A stretch of 64,000 nucleotides of DNA, from positions 20,034,501-20,098,500 of the forward strand of contig NC_088348.1 of NCBI RefSeq assembly GCF_036884655.1, in the 5' to 3' direction. Position numbers and translations under genes: made by a program. The notes under the pieces were generated by a model. It ran no database searches and had not been told where the DNA came from. It saw nothing but the letters and a program-made list of their open reading frames with translations. Of the stretch, positions 12,701 through 24,318 are shown piece after piece; within the stretch, counting starts at the first letter, position 1, and the number at the start of each line of letters is the position of its first letter. This DNA is from Musa acuminata AAA Group (Eukaryota > Streptophyta > Magnoliopsida > Zingiberales > Musaceae).

Positions 12701-15700
12701 GGGTTATCCATTGGACATTATAATAAGATGGACCAAGCTTGATGTGGATATTTGAAAAGGAATTTAGGATGTTATATACAAAAACGAGCACATAGGATGC
12801 AAGTTTGCAGTTGTTATCTGGAATGGTAAATCTTACTGGATCTATCTATTCAAAACTTATTATTTGCATATCGTCTTGGATTTGAGAGTATTTCACCTTT
12901 TTTATTGTCTTATGAAAAATGAAATGCATGAATTACAAGCATTTCATGGAATTAAACATGCTTGATCTTTTCAGTTCAATGGGAATATTCTGCACAACAT
13001 ACATACAGTATACACCTTCGTGAAAATGATGGCCATATATATTATGAACAGACCATTACTTCATGAAAGTATAACATTAAAAACATGATATTAACCAAAT
13101 AAACTCCTTATGACCTTGTACAACAAAATGAAGTGATTGTCATAAAGATACTTTTTTGATCTTTAACGTATAATTTAAAGTATGATAAAAAATTTCAATA
13201 TTTGGACTTTTTATGGTTCTATATATGGGAAAAAATGAAAACGTTACAGAGCATTTAAGCCATAAGAAATTCCAAAATTACCAACTTATAAGGGCAGAAT
13301 ACATATCTCTTTGTGCACTTTACAGACAAATATAATATTATCAAAGATAAAAGCTCCTTCAATGATGTTGCCAATCATTTTCATGAACTAGGTGACAGGT
13401 GAAGAGGAAATCTGAGCATTGCCATCACAATCACTAGATCTTCTCTTCAAAATGCTAGGTCCATATGTTGAGCAAATTTCAACATACCATGTATCATTCT
13501 GGCCTTTATTGGCCAATCTGGATTGAAATCAATAATAGATAACATCAATTTTCTTTTTTGGAAATGAAGGATTTGAGTTAAGGGTGGGTCTTAGTACAAT
13601 AGTAAGATTACTCCTTTGCAACTTAGAAGATCAGCTTCGCATCATAGAAATACTCTCTTTATATTTAGAAATTTTTCTTCAAGTCTTGAGCTTATAATAG
13701 ATAACATCAATTTTCTTTTTTGGAAATGAAGGATTTGAGTTAAGGGTGGGTCTTAGTACAATAGTAAGATTACTCCTTTGCAACTTAGAAGATCAGCTTC
13801 GCATCATAGAAATACTCTCTTTATATTTAGATATAGGGCTATGTATATTAATCCTCCAAAGACCCTAAAAAGTATGAGAGTGAAGGATCTGAGTTGATTG
13901 AAGCAAAAGAAGAGGATCACCCTACAAGGGACTTTTCTCTATTATAAGCTCAAGACTTGAAGAAAAATTCCCCTCTTTGTTTTGCAGCTTTTGCTCGATT
14001 AAGTTCCCAGCTGTAAATTCTTGAATTTCCTTCCAGTGACAAAATATTTTCTATATAATCCACAAATTTCAATGTAAACATTTAGTCTTGTAATGCCTTG
14101 CTGTTAATATTTGTTCACAAAATCACATATCATTATTATCTTTTATAATAATCTATTCAGCCAATTGATGGATCATTTATAGCTCCCTAGCCTACATAGT
14201 TTTTACAGAATTTCTTAATTTTAATGTTTCTATTTCTTTCTTGATTTTGCTTGTTTCTTTACCTGTATCATTTGCTTTCACACATTTTCAATAAAAATAT
14301 CTAACCGAGTCAATTTATTACATCTGATCACATCGTAATCCTATGGACCAGTAACCATCACTACTGTGTGCAGGTTCATTCAGATACAATGTCCATTTCA
14401 TCACTTTTATGCTTGGCAATCTCAAAAAAGAAAAACACTGGATCAACTAGGAAAACAAAGAGAATAGCTATGCCCACATGGCTCAGGATCTCATATTGTT
14501 GAATCTTGTGATGTCAAGGAGTTTGTCTCACACTAGTCTTGCACTAAAAAAAAAAATGAAAACCTAAAATTGCCAGATTGATCCATGTCTCTGCAAGAGC
14601 AGCTTCAGATCATACAAGGAGACTCACCTTTTGAACTCCAGCCTACACTCGATTACAATCCTGCAGAAAGCAAGGGGTAACAGAAGATCCAAACCCCAAT
14701 CCCATCATTGATCAGGGATGATCTCAATGACATTCAACCGGAGTCTCAAACATGCTCCACAGTTCACCCAACCGAGTCATCACACAAGCTTCAAAGCCCA
14801 ATTCAGCCAGCCCAAGTCAAGCTCCTACTCAGTACCACATCAGCCAAAATCCCAATCCGAGTGGAACTCGGATTAGGGTAGCATGCGGCCAACTAAAGTA
14901 GCCACAAGGGGAGTCAGTCCTAGTCCTAAAGGGAACAGGACTTCCCATCAGCCGGCTCTAACCAAAAGTCCTAAAACCATCGGGACCTTCTATGCCTCAT
15001 AAGCCTTTAAAAGAAAGGGGTCGCAGCCCCTTGAGAGCATCCCAAAACCAGTCAGCCCTAAGAGTTCCTTCCAGTCAAGAGTTAGAGTTAGAGAAGAGGA
15101 AGAGAAGGAGAGTTTGAGAAACGAGCAGCAGCCTTCTCCCTTCCAACTTTGTGTTAGAACCCTTGCAGATTCTAAACTTGGGGTTGATCTCTTTAGGGGA
15201 TCGGCCTCCTTGGAACTCTATAGGGGTTTCTCCCTCCAAATTGCTGCTCAAAGGCTGCAGAAAAGATTCATCTATTGCTTATGAAAAGAGGTGGAATACA
15301 TGACTATTTATAGAGCTTCTAAACCCTAACTCCTAATAGGACTCTTACTTAAGACTCCTACTTCTAACCAACTCCTAAAATGACTCCTACTCAAGACTCC
15401 TACTTCTAACCAACTCCTAATAGGACTCCTACTCAAGACTCCTATTCTTTTACAACTCCTTATTCTTCTCTAAGAAATAACCTCCTAACCCTAGCCGGCC
15501 ACTTCACCTCTTTAATAGGGGTCGGCTTAGGTAGGTTTTATATGAATGTCCCTCTCAATTAGGACTCTCATAGCTAGAGTCCTAACAAACCCGCCCTCTT
15601 CAAATCAGCCTTGTCCTCGAGGCTGACGATTCATGAATTTTGGGAATTTGATCTTCAAGTCATCATAGTTCTCCCAAGTGGCATCTTCTGTTAGTAGGTT

Positions 15701-18700
15701 TGCCCACTGTATTAGCAATTCAGTAGTGGATCGTCGTCGTCGAGTCACGATCCGTCGATCAATAATGACACTTAGCTGAGTCAGAAGTTCTCCTTGGGTA
15801 GTCATATTTGGTGGGTGGCTTTGGGCTATCTCCAAGCACCTATTTACAACTTTCGTCTGGCCGTCGGTTTGTGGGTGATATGTCATACTCCTTTTCAATT
15901 TAGTACCCTGCATATGGAATAACTTTGTCCAAAATCTGCTCGTGAAGATGCAAGTAGAATTTATCGGAAGCACAATGCGTCCCTTATAGTGTAATTCTTT
16001 TGAATCCCAATTGTAATGAGCCATGGGGCTTGGTGCTTCCTCCAATTTTTTTATAATCTTACTAGTCTCTGAATCTTCCTGTCATTCCATCTTAATATCC
16101 TTAAGAAAGTCGCTGGTCGGAAGTGAAATGGCCGAAACTTCAACTTGCTCGGGTAGCTGCGAAAGCGCATCTGCAAGAACATTCTCTTTCCCCTTTTTGT
16201 AAGTTATTTCATAATCAAATCCAAGAAGTTTTGTTACCCATTTTTGCTGCTCAGGAGATGATATCTTTCGCTCCAAAAAGTACTTGAGGCTTTTATGGTC
16301 GGTTTTAATTTGAAATCGTCGGCCAATCAAGTAGGGTCTCCACCTCGTTGATGCGCGCACAATGGCGAGCATCTCCTTATCATATGTTAACTTATTTTGA
16401 TGGGAGGGAGATAATGCCTTGCTAGTGTATGTGAGTGGTCGACCATCTTGCATGAGAATGGCTCCAATTCCGACTCCAGATGCGTCGGCCTCAATAATGA
16501 AGGGTTAGTTGAAAACTGGAAGTGTTAGCACCGGCGTCGTCGTCATGGCTGCCTTAAGTTTGTCGAAGGCAGCGGAGGCTCTGTCCGACCATTGGAAGAC
16601 ATCTTTTTTTAGTAAGGAAGTTAGTGGTGCACTGATCTCTCCATAGTTTTTCACAAACTTGCAGTAGAAGCCTGTTAAACCCAGAAAGTCATGTAGCAAT
16701 TTTATGTTCCTCGGGGTCAGCCAGTTTTGCATTGCTCCAATTTTGAAGGGGTCTACTGCCACACCTTCCTCTGATATGATATGCCCAAGATATTCCACCT
16801 TCTTTTGAAGAAAGCAAAAATTCATAGTGGTTGTTGTGTGTTCAAAAGGTGGTTTTCGGTATGTCTTCTTCGCATACTCGTATTTGATGATATCCGAATC
16901 GAAGGTCCAGCTTTGTGAAGATTTGTGCTCCCTTTCATCTAGCAACTCATCTACTACTGGATTAGGGTATTTATCCTTGATGGTTATGCCATTGAGAGCT
17001 CGGTAATCAACACATAATCGCCATATTCCATCCTTCTTTCGTATGAGGAGCACCGGTGAAGAGTAGGGGCTGTAACATGGCCGAATAACTCCTATTTTGA
17101 GCATCTCTTTTACAATCCTTTCTATTTCATCCTTCTAGAGATGTAGATACTGATATGGCTGAGCATTTGCTGGAGATTTGATTGGAAAAATCATTATACA
17201 ATGATCATGCTGACGAGTAAGAGGTAGGTTGTGCGACTCGTCAAATATATCTAAAAATTCAGCAAGCAAAGGAAATAGGTTTGGATCTTCAAATTCTATT
17301 GGCTCTCCTTTAATTTACTGCTCAAGTTGTACCAAAAAGCCCCTGCATGCTTTATACAAAACCTTCTTCATTTGTTGTGTGCAAATCATCGTTACGTCGC
17401 CCTCACGTTTCCCGTGCAGTATCACCTGTTTCTCTTTACTGTAAAATTTTATAATTAGTTGCATAAAATTCCAAGAAATATCACCTAATGTCATCAACCA
17501 TTTAATTCTGAGTATGGCCACATGATCATCAAGAGGGAGGAGGAAGAAATCTGCAATTATCTCTTGGTCCTGCAGCAACAGTTTCACCTGCGGGCACCTA
17601 TGATCACACTTCAAAATCCGTCCGTTGGCGACCTTAACGACAAACCTGCTGCAATTCTCAATAGGTAAGTTCATATGGACAGCAACCTTACTGTTTAGGA
17701 AGTTATTAGTGCTGCCCGTGTCGATGAGAACAGTGATCGGTTGTTGTTTGAGAAGGCCTCCAACTTTCATCGTTTGCGGGTTTGAGTAGCCAGCTAGTGT
17801 ATGTACTGTAACTTCGGTCGGTTGTGGCTCTTCTTCTGCATCTTCTTCTTCATGTTCAAGGCTCTCTTCTGAATGTTCAATGACCTCTTCTTCTATCGGT
17901 TCAATCATAAGAAGTCCCCCTTTACTACAGCGATGCTCACAGCTCCACGGCTCGTCACAATGCCAACATAACCCCTTCGCATATCGCTCCCGAAGCTCTT
18001 CTCTTGTTAACCTCTTTGGTGTAGGGACTTGGTCGACAGTAGGGGGGCTGAGGGCTTCAATATTACTGGTTGAGGAGCAACCCTAGTCCTCCGAGCTTCA
18101 TGGTTCAATTACTCCTCTTGATGTCGTGCGAAAGAGATGGCTGCCATAAGCGTATATGGTTGTCGCGCTTTAACTTCTCCTCGGATCTCCGGCTTCAAGC
18201 CCTTAACGAAGGTCCTCAATAGCTGCTTTTTGAGACCAATCACGAGTTTGATTAGATAACCTTTCAAACCTGGTTTGGTACTCCTGAATGGTGGAGGTTT
18301 GTCGGATCTTTGCTAGTTGTTCGTCAATATTCTCATAATCCGTTGGTCTGAAGCGGATCAACAGTCCTTCTTTGAATTATCGCCATGAAAGGACTCCATA
18401 AATGTGTTCAAACCAGTCAAACTACTGTATGGCATCCCCTTCAAGATGTATAGCTGAAATTTTCATCATAGATGCGTCCGCGGTTTTGTGGTACCGAAAA
18501 TATCGCTCCACGCGCGAGATCCAACCAATCGGGTCTCCTTCTTCTCATCTAGGAAAATTTATCCTCATGCATGGATAGTTGGGGTTGGTCATAGAGCTTC
18601 CCCTCTCTTGGAAGTCATATCTTCGGGCTTGGTGCGATTGGGCAAAGCTCTCTCCTTGATATGATTTCTTCGGGTTTAGTGGTCGGCCCAATCAGAGTTC

Positions 18701-21700
18701 GGTAAAGAGCATCCGAATCTTATCCTCCATTCGCACCTCGAAGGCTTCAAATTTAGCATTGATTACTTCCTCAGATGTCATAGTATAGGCCGCCAAATCT
18801 GTGATGTTAAGATCTCTCTTTTGTTGTCGAGTTAAATGCATGTATTGGTTGAGAGAGGTGATGGTCGAAAGGGTTGGTGGATTGGTGGATGTAGGCTACG
18901 GTTTAGGATTGTTTTGTGACTATTTTGGGTGCAGTTTGAGGGTGTGGTTTGGTGGAGTTTTAGGGTTGTGGATGAATGTTTTGGATCTGTGGTAGATAGT
19001 AGCAAAGGTTTGATAGAAATCAGTGGAAGTTGTAGCAAGTATGTGCTGTCTTGTAAGAGTAGAATTGTTGTCGAAGAAACAACGGTTTCTCGACGTAATT
19101 TCCACCAAAAACTTGAGAGAATTGAGGAGGGAATTGATAGCAAAATCACAGTTTATATGACAGCAAGGATATCTAATTTAATCAAGAAAATTTCGACAGT
19201 ATAACAGCAAGGAAATTGGTGCAAGTTGCGATTGCAGAATTCTCGTCGAAAAATTTCAGCGGGTTACGACGAAAATTTGCAACAACATAAAATCGTTTTT
19301 AGAGATGAATTTCTTAATAGATCAATCTTAGATAGAAGCCAAGATAATCTATGAAGTATATAAGAAATTTCATTCAAAAAAGATTGCAAATAGATGGGTT
19401 AAGCCAACAATATGCGACTAAATTTTCTGCAGCATAGATTTTTAGGTATAGCAGATTGGACGTAAAAGATCAGTGGTTTATATTGAGAATTTTTTGATGA
19501 AACCAAAGGGAAATCCACTGTTAAGAAGTGTCAAAGCTATCATAAAAATTTTGTAGAGATTTGGATAGAAACAACGTAGTATCAAGATAAAAAAACAATG
19601 CTATGCGGTTGAAATTTTACAGTGCAGATTTTCAAGTATAGCAGATTAGATGTAAAATATCAATGGTTTATATTGAGAATTTTTGACAAAACCAAAGGAA
19701 AATCTGCTGTTAGGAAGTGTCAAAGATGTCATAAAAATTTCATAAAGATTTGGATAGAAAAAACACAGTAGCAAGATCAAACAGACGGTGCTATACAGTT
19801 GGAATTCTGCAATGTATCTTTCGTCGTAGAGATAAAAATTTTATGACGAAAAATTTATGCAGAAATATAGGAATAGTTTTTTTGGGATTTTCAAATAAGG
19901 ATAACTAAATTGCAACAGCAGTAAGGTAGAAAACCAGAACCTGTTGCAATTCACGGGGAGATCAAAGGATGATTCGTGGTGGTGGAGATGACGACAGAAT
20001 TTGGTGACGATCTTTTAAGCAATTGTGAGAATTGCTTTGAGCGGTTGTTGAGGGTTGATGGATGGCTGTGGAAGGGCAGCGAGACGCCAAGAACGCTGCT
20101 CTGATACCAGGTGTTAGAACCCTTGCAGATTCTAAACTTGGGGTTGATCTCTTTAGGGGATCGGCCTCCTTGGAACTCTATAGGGGTTTCTCCCTCCAAG
20201 TTGCTGCTCAAAGGCTGCAGAAAAGATTCATCTATTGCTTATGAAAAGAGGTGGAATACATGACTATTTATAGGGCTTCTAAACCCTAACTCCTAATAGG
20301 ACTCTTACTTAAGACTCCTACTTCTAACCAACTCCTAAAAGGACTCCTACTCAAGACTCCTACTTCTAACCAACTCCTAATAGGACTCCTACTCAAGACT
20401 CCTATTCTTTTATAACTCCTTATTCTTCTCTAAGAAATAACCTCCTAACCCTAGCCGGCCACTTCACATCTTTAATAGGGGTCGGCTTAGGTAGGTTTTA
20501 CATGAATGTCCCTCTCAATTAGGACTCTCCTAGCTAGAGTCCTAACACTTTGACAGCCCTTCTTCTTCTTGTTCCCCAACCCATTGTAGCAGCATTGCAG
20601 CGGAGAAACCATCAGACTTCAGCCGGCCTTGCAGCTCTTGAGGAGATCAAGTTGGCAGCAACAAACAAAAAAAAGAAGGCACAGCCTCCTTCGCTTGCAG
20701 CAGAAAGTTCTTGGCAGAAAGGAGTTGGAGAGTACTACAATCAGCCGGTCCTAGTTGCTGCTTTATCCCTTCTACAAACAACACTGATGTCTTCAATGTC
20801 TGTCTCATCCAAATCACAGCCTTTTGAAGCTGCAGAATTCAGCAGCAAGCAAATCTCAATAGCTCCTTCCAACCTGCGGCAACAAACTTCAACCACAGAA
20901 AGAGATCTTCTTCCAGCAAAAATCAGCAGCTTCGTCTTCATCTTCGACTTCAAAAGACACAGCAGCAATAACAGTCCTTCTGCAGCCCCTAACCAAGGTG
21001 CAGATGGTTGAGAGGAAAGGAGGGAAGAAAGAGAGAAACCAGCAGCAACCTGCGTCCTGCCGAGAGCGTTTTGTCAGTGCTTGCGCACGAGAAACTCTAA
21101 GCCTGTGTCGCTCAAGAACTCTTGATTCCTATTTTAGGTACTTCTGATTCTCTGCAAGAGTAGATTAAGATTGCTCTTTCAAAGTTGTATTTATTTATTT
21201 CAGTAAAGGCGCAACTCCTCCATCGAAACTTTCCATCCGAGAGGTGATGGCTCGACGGAACGTCAAACCTAAACCCCATACAGACCAATTATATCAAAAG
21301 TAATCCCAAGAACTTGCAAATTTGCCTTATTATTGAGTCTCTAGGTGACAACAAATTAAATTCAGATCGAAGCTTTTCATCTCAAGGATCATTAAGCTGA
21401 TCCAAGCAGAGGACCCATCAACTTCACACAAGAACATATCATCAAGAGAGTGAGTGGGAGGAAGGCCGGTACCTGCCACCCGAGGAACCTGCAATTGTAG
21501 AATGCGCATCGGTCGGCAGTTACCCGGATCGCTACAGCCTGCCCCGAACCCTACACGTTCATCCACAAGAACAAGATATGTGTCGGTGCGTTTCTACAGC
21601 TAGAAAAGATAGCACGGTAGCAGTAGAAAAAGGGGAAGCAAAGGACGGGCTCAAGGGCACGAATCAGCTAGACCTGGGGGGCTTTGTTCTCGAAGGTGAT

Positions 21701-22124
21701 GTTCTCCGCGATGAAGTCCTCTCCTTCGACGATGGTGCTCCCGCACCCGAAAGTCCCCGTCCCAATCACTCGAGACGGCTACAAAGAATGGCAGAAAAAA
21801 GGGGGAAAAGGAAGCACCTTTTATGAGTCCATGATGATCAACAAGTGCGTGCGCGAGGTGGGGAGAAGAGCGTGAGACCTGGTGGTGGTTGATGCGGGTG
21901 GCGGTGTTGTCCCAGGAGAGGATGGTGGACTCGGGGCGGGAGGCGGCGAGGGTGATGAAGTTCTTTGTCTTGGGCACGTAGACGGGCTCCCGGTACAGGC
22001 CCGGCGCCACCTGTATCACTGTCCGCAACCGGTTCGAGAGCGGCACCGCGTCGATCGCCTCCTGCACCGTCCGGAATTCGCCGCTGCCGTCCGTCGCAAC
22101 CCTCAGCACCCGATTGGAAGGCAT
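9789..22124 (-). CDS. Pectinesterase (pectin methylesterase), PME31-like
   Basis: Removes methyl esters from homogalacturonan. Six exons join in frame with GT-AG borders: 21879-22124, 21674-21778, 21473-21550, 11045-11232, 10323-10496 and 9789-9951, giving exactly 317 residues, which is the length I recall for Arabidopsis PME31. Key PME features: GSGQAVAIR with Gln121; GWQDTLY with Gln143 and Asp144; GSVDFIFG with Asp165; LGRPW with Arg222 and Trp224. There is no N-terminal PRO (inhibitor-like) domain and no evident signal peptide; the protein starts [17 protein letters not shown], as in the short PME31 clade, whose location is not the classical secreted one. Intron 3 is 10,240 bp (11233-21472) because of nested transposons, yet all exons are intact. 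The 5' leader just upstream of the ATG carries a (CT)n tract on the plus strand. An orthologue of PME31 is the best call. Confidence 0.93.
11669..12515. mobile_element. Mutator-like foldback element
   Basis: 847 bp bounded by perfect 9-bp direct repeats CAAATTAGA (11660-11668 and 12516-12524), the target-duplication size of Mutator-like elements. The ends are long inverted repeats: GGGCTAATTA at the left and TAATTAGCCC at the right, with similarity continuing at least 100 bp inward (CCCCTTGTAGTTAGAC against GTCTAACTACAAGGGG). The centre continues the symmetry: a GATGAGGAGG...GTGAGGTGAGGCAAA block on the left recurs as its reverse complement near 12310-12385. A 146-bp tandem duplication (starts 11905 and 12051) lies in the left arm. 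It has no transposase. It sits in PME intron 3 and could fold into one long hairpin if transcribed with the gene. Confidence 0.82.
12525..13531. other. PME intron sequence
   Basis: AT-rich intron of the PME gene. No exon, terminal repeat or duplication was recognised. Confidence 0.4.
13532..13833. repeat. 162-bp tandem duplication
   Basis: The unit beginning ATAATAGATAACATC at 13532 is repeated from 13694 with a period of 162 bp and continues with near identity to about 13833 (about 1.9 copies). It lies in PME intron 3 between the Mutator-like element and the Ty3 element. Confidence 0.85.
13670..13969. repeat. Perfect 31-nt inverted repeat with 238-nt spacer
   Basis: Bases 13670-13700 (starting AATTTTTCTTCAAGTC) are the exact reverse complement of 13939-13969. 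The left arm ends at the junction of the two tandem 162-bp units. The pair might mark an element boundary or a rearrangement inside the intron; no target duplication was found. Confidence 0.75.
13970..15151. repeat. Left part of an older LTR-like repeat split by the Ty3 insertion
   Basis: The right part, about 14640-15151, and the sequence after the Ty3 element (20553 to about 21300) read as one interrupted repeat: the bases on both sides of the Ty3 element are joined by its CTTTG target duplication. The text contains a TATA-like CCTTTAAAAGAAAGG near 15005 followed by a transcribed-looking purine-rich leader, as in the U3-R part of an LTR. With no pol on either side it may be a solo LTR of about 1.2 kb. 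Outer ends could not be fixed. The stretch 13970-14640 shows nothing else. Confidence 0.45.
15152..15587 (-). repeat. 3' LTR of the Ty3 element
   Basis: 436 bp, TG...CA ends on the plus strand (TGTTAGAACC to CCTAACA). The polypurine-tract side lies just inside at 15588-15605. Contains the same tandem (TCCTA)-rich block as its partner at 20112-20547. Confidence 0.93.
15605..18800 (-). pseudogene. Ty3 gag-pol remnant (gag, PR, RT, RNase H, IN, chromodomain)
   Basis: Order on the minus strand: degenerate gag (about 18800-18050); aspartic protease 17908-17315 with the active-site motif [11 protein letters not shown]; reverse transcriptase 17104-16505, which has the N-terminal [20 protein letters not shown] block and the C-terminal [17 protein letters not shown] block but lacks the catalytic palm with its xxDD motif between them; RNase H 16453-16082 with [11 protein letters not shown] and [16 protein letters not shown]; integrase reduced to its end ([18 protein letters not shown]) and a chromodomain-like C-terminus ([20 protein letters not shown]) in 16045-15605. 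In-frame stops and deletions break it throughout. The chromodomain places it among chromoviruses. Confidence 0.88.
20112..20547 (-). repeat. 5' LTR of the Ty3 element
   Basis: 436 bp, partner of 15152-15587 with seven substitutions and no indels by my eye count. The primer-binding site is at 20098-20110 just to its left on the minus strand. Confidence 0.93.
20553..21472. repeat. Right part of the older LTR-like repeat and intron remainder
   Basis: Continues the repeat cut by the Ty3 insertion; repeat-like text (leader rich in CAGCAGC/CTTCTTC words, then GGCGCAACTCCTCCATCG) runs to about 21290. The rest to 21472 is PME intron up to exon 3. The ORF at 20550-21011 is inside the repeat, is rich in Ser, Ala and Gln, and matches no domain that I recognise. 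Confidence 0.4.
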
Positions 22125-22125
22125 C

Positions 22126-22170
22126 TCCTCTCTCTCTCTCTCTCTCTCTCCTCTCTCTCCTCTCCTCTCT
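22126..22170. repeat. (CT)n microsatellite in the PME 5' leader
   Basis: A run of CT dinucleotides, read as GA on the coding strand, ends two bases from the PME start codon. Such GA/CT tracts are common in plant 5' leaders. Confidence 0.8.
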
Positions 22171-22658
22171 GTTACCTGTTGTTGTAACCTTCGTTTCGGT
22201 TCCTTCTCCTACGGCGGGAAGGGCGTTTGCGACAGCGAGGTCGGTCGACTCCACGGAATCGTTCGTCTTGACGCGTGGACAGATATCATCACATCTGCTT
22301 GGACATCACGCTACTTCTGACTGCTGGGTCTCCGAGCGGAACCGGTCCGGACCGACCGGCCAATTGAATTCCAAATGTGCGACACACTGACGTGATCAAT
22401 TGAGGCCCGCACCGGGCAATTGCAATCCAACACAGTTCGAGAAGGATACCGAGTCGAGCATGGAGACGAGACACCCGCCATTAGCATGAGCAGCTTAACG
22501 ATGTTTGGGAACTTGTGCAAATCCAATTGATTCTTTTGGTACAATAATACCATGCATTGATCCTTCAATGCATTGCGTCCCATTTTCGTATAAAAGAAGG
22601 AAAACGCAAACACATTGCATCCCATTTTCGAATGAAGATTTACAGAGAAACGAATGGC

Positions 22659-24263
22659 CTACAATTTGATCGTCCAATGCCGAAACAGGGGCTCCTCCAA
22701 TGCCGGAGGAGAAGAAGAAGACAGCGTCACCTGGCAGTCATCACGACCACCTCTCCTGCTGCAGAAAGCAGAGATAACCAAGTAGATGCCCACCGACGAG
22801 AAGAAGCCAAAGAACCAGCTAACGTTGTAGATGAAGACGAGCGCTCCCGGTACAGACTTCACCACCCTCACCTTGTGAAGGAAGCCAGGGACTACCGGCG
22901 CGAGGCTGGCCATGACCGTCGCCATGGCCACCACGTTGTATCCCCCGGTGTAGTAGTACCTCCCCGCCGCGCTGCTCCAGTAGAGCTCCTCCACGTCGAG
23001 CTCCATCCGCCGCACGACATAGTAGTCCGCGAGCAGGACGCCGGCTATCGGGCCCATGACCGCCGAGTAGCTGACGAGCCACGTGTATACGAAGCTGTCC
23101 GTGGACCTAAAGATCCGCCATGGCTGGAAGAGGATCGCCGTCAGGGCCGTGAGCAGCGCGCCGCCCCTGAAGCTGAAGGTGGCCGGACGGAAGCTCACCA
23201 GCGCGTTGGCCGGAGCCACCACGTTGGCGGGGATGTTGGTGGTGACCACGGCGAGGGTTATCCCCGGGACGGCGAGCAGCTTGGCCAGCGTGCCGTCGAT
23301 CATGGAGAGGAGCTCGATGGGGTTGGAGACCACCCGACCGAAGATGACCATCGTGGAGGAGGTGACGGCGAGGCCGACGAAGGCGAAGGCTCCCACGTAG
23401 AGGGGGAGGCCCAGCTGCCCCGCCACCTGGTCCGCCTGGCTCCTGGCGTAGCGAGAGAAGTCCGGGATGCTCAGTGCCACCGCCGCCCAGCTGCCGACGT
23501 TGGCGGTGAGCGACGGGAAGAAGAGTGCCCAGAATTCGGGTGGCGACAGCCGGGGCGGCAGAGAGAGCATGGGGCCGAACCCACCGGCGCTGCAGTAAGC
23601 CCAGCCCAAGAGCAAAGCGGCGAGCAGTGCAAGAATGGGAGCTGAGATCTTCTGTAGCGCTCTGATGCCATGCATGCCCTTCCACAGCAGCACGAGCTGG
23701 GCCGCCCAGAAGAGGAGGAAGGCTGCGAGCTCCAGCGGCGAGGTGGCGAGCCACGGGAGCGGCGTCGCGTAGGGGGAGAGGCGGAGGGAAGCCGGGAGGA
23801 GGAGGAAGACGGCCTGGCCGCCGATCCAGGTCTCGATGCCGAACCAGCCGCAGGCGACGAGTGCGCGGAGGAGGACGACGACATGGGCGCCGCGGACGCC
23901 GAAGGTGGCGCGGGCGAGGACCGGGAACGGGACGCCGTAGCGGGTGCCGGGCTGCGCGGCGGCGAGGAGTGGCCCGAGGAGGATGACCTTGGCGGCGACG
24001 ACGACGGCCACGCCCTGCCACCAGGACATGCCGGCCTCGACGAGGCTACCGGCCAAGTAGTAGGACGGGACGCCCACCACGAGGCCGATCCACAGGCTGG
24101 CCATGTCCCACGCGGTGGCGGTGCGCTGGGAGGGGGTGGTCGGGTGGAAGTCAACGTTGCCGCCGGGAGCGGCGCCTCCACCATCATCGTTCCCGCTGGG
24201 CAAACACATGGTGGCCCAACTTTCGTTAGCTGCAGCGCGATGCCTGCGGTTGTTGAAGGACAT
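22659..24263 (-). CDS. Purine/uracil permease, NCS1 family (plastidic nucleobase transporter-like)
   Basis: A single intronless frame of 534 residues. NCS1 carriers import nucleobases with a cation; the single plant member (PLUTO in Arabidopsis) moves uracil, adenine and guanine across the plastid envelope. Diagnostic text: [20 protein letters not shown] near residues 48-67, [27 protein letters not shown] with [60 protein letters not shown], and [20 protein letters not shown]. About 12 membrane helices are expected. Only about 40 residues precede the core and they do not look like a plastid transit peptide, so the start may be internal to a longer N-terminus or targeting may differ. Very GC-rich, with long spurious frames on the other strands. 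It lies 534 bp upstream of the PME start and 740 bp downstream of CGS, all on one strand. Confidence 0.92.
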   Translation of the reverse strand: MSFNNRRHRAAANESWATMCLPSGNDDGGGAAPGGNVDFHPTTPSQRTATAWDMASLWIGLVVGVPSYYLAGSLVEAGMSWWQGVAVVVAAKVILLGPLLAAAQPGTRYGVPFPVLARATFGVRGAHVVVLLRALVACGWFGIETWIGGQAVFLLLPASLRLSPYATPLPWLATSPLELAAFLLFWAAQLVLLWKGMHGIRALQKISAPILALLAALLLGWAYCSAGGFGPMLSLPPRLSPPEFWALFFPSLTANVGSWAAVALSIPDFSRYARSQADQVAGQLGLPLYVGAFAFVGLAVTSSTMVIFGRVVSNPIELLSMIDGTLAKLLAVPGITLAVVTTNIPANVVAPANALVSFRPATFSFRGGALLTALTAILFQPWRIFRSTDSFVYTWLVSYSAVMGPIAGVLLADYYVVRRMELDVEELYWSSAAGRYYYTGGYNVVAMATVMASLAPVVPGFLHKVRVVKSVPGALVFIYNVSWFFGFFSSVGIYLVISAFCSRRGGRDDCQVTLSSSSPPALEEPLFRHWTIKL

Positions 24264-24318
24264 TAATATAAAATGGATGGATGCGATGCCCGCGGAAGTT
24301 AAAAGGACATTAATATAA
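24256..24318. repeat. 16-bp direct repeat at the NCS1 start codon
   Basis: AAGGACATTAATATAA occurs at 24256-24271 and again at 24303-24318 (period 47 bp). Read on the coding strand, each copy contains TTAATGTCCTT, so the presumed start ATG is duplicated; only the inner copy opens the permease frame, since the outer copy runs into a stop after three codons. Confidence 0.75.

Larger units (their letters stand above)
15152..20547 (-). mobile_element. Ty3/gypsy chromovirus-type LTR retrotransposon, defective
   Basis: Two 436-bp LTRs (15152-15587 and 20112-20547) begin TGTTAGAACC and end CCTAACA, differ at 7 positions by my count, and are flanked by perfect CTTTG target duplications (15147-15151, 20548-20552). 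On the minus strand a primer-binding site complementary to initiator tRNA-Met (TGGTATCAGAGC type) lies directly inside the right LTR. The polyprotein runs right to left. The element sits in PME intron 3 in the same orientation as the gene. Low LTR divergence marks it as recent, yet the reverse transcriptase palm and the first part of integrase are deleted, so it cannot have moved by its own enzymes in its present form unless the deletions are later. Confidence 0.93.

Noticed and set aside
20550..21011. 153-codon frame after the Ty3 element
   Set aside because: Lies in the older LTR-like repeat and starts at the Ty3 insertion edge; low-complexity Ser/Ala/Gln composition.
22557..23645. 362-codon plus-strand frame opposite the NCS1 gene
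   Set aside because: It is the antisense shadow of a GC-rich permease exon; its product is Arg/His/Glu-rich low complexity and matches no family.
23107..24187. Long Arg/Pro/Ser-rich frames on the minus strand overlapping NCS1
   Set aside because: Other reading frames of the same high-GC exon; the permease frame has clear family motifs and these do not.
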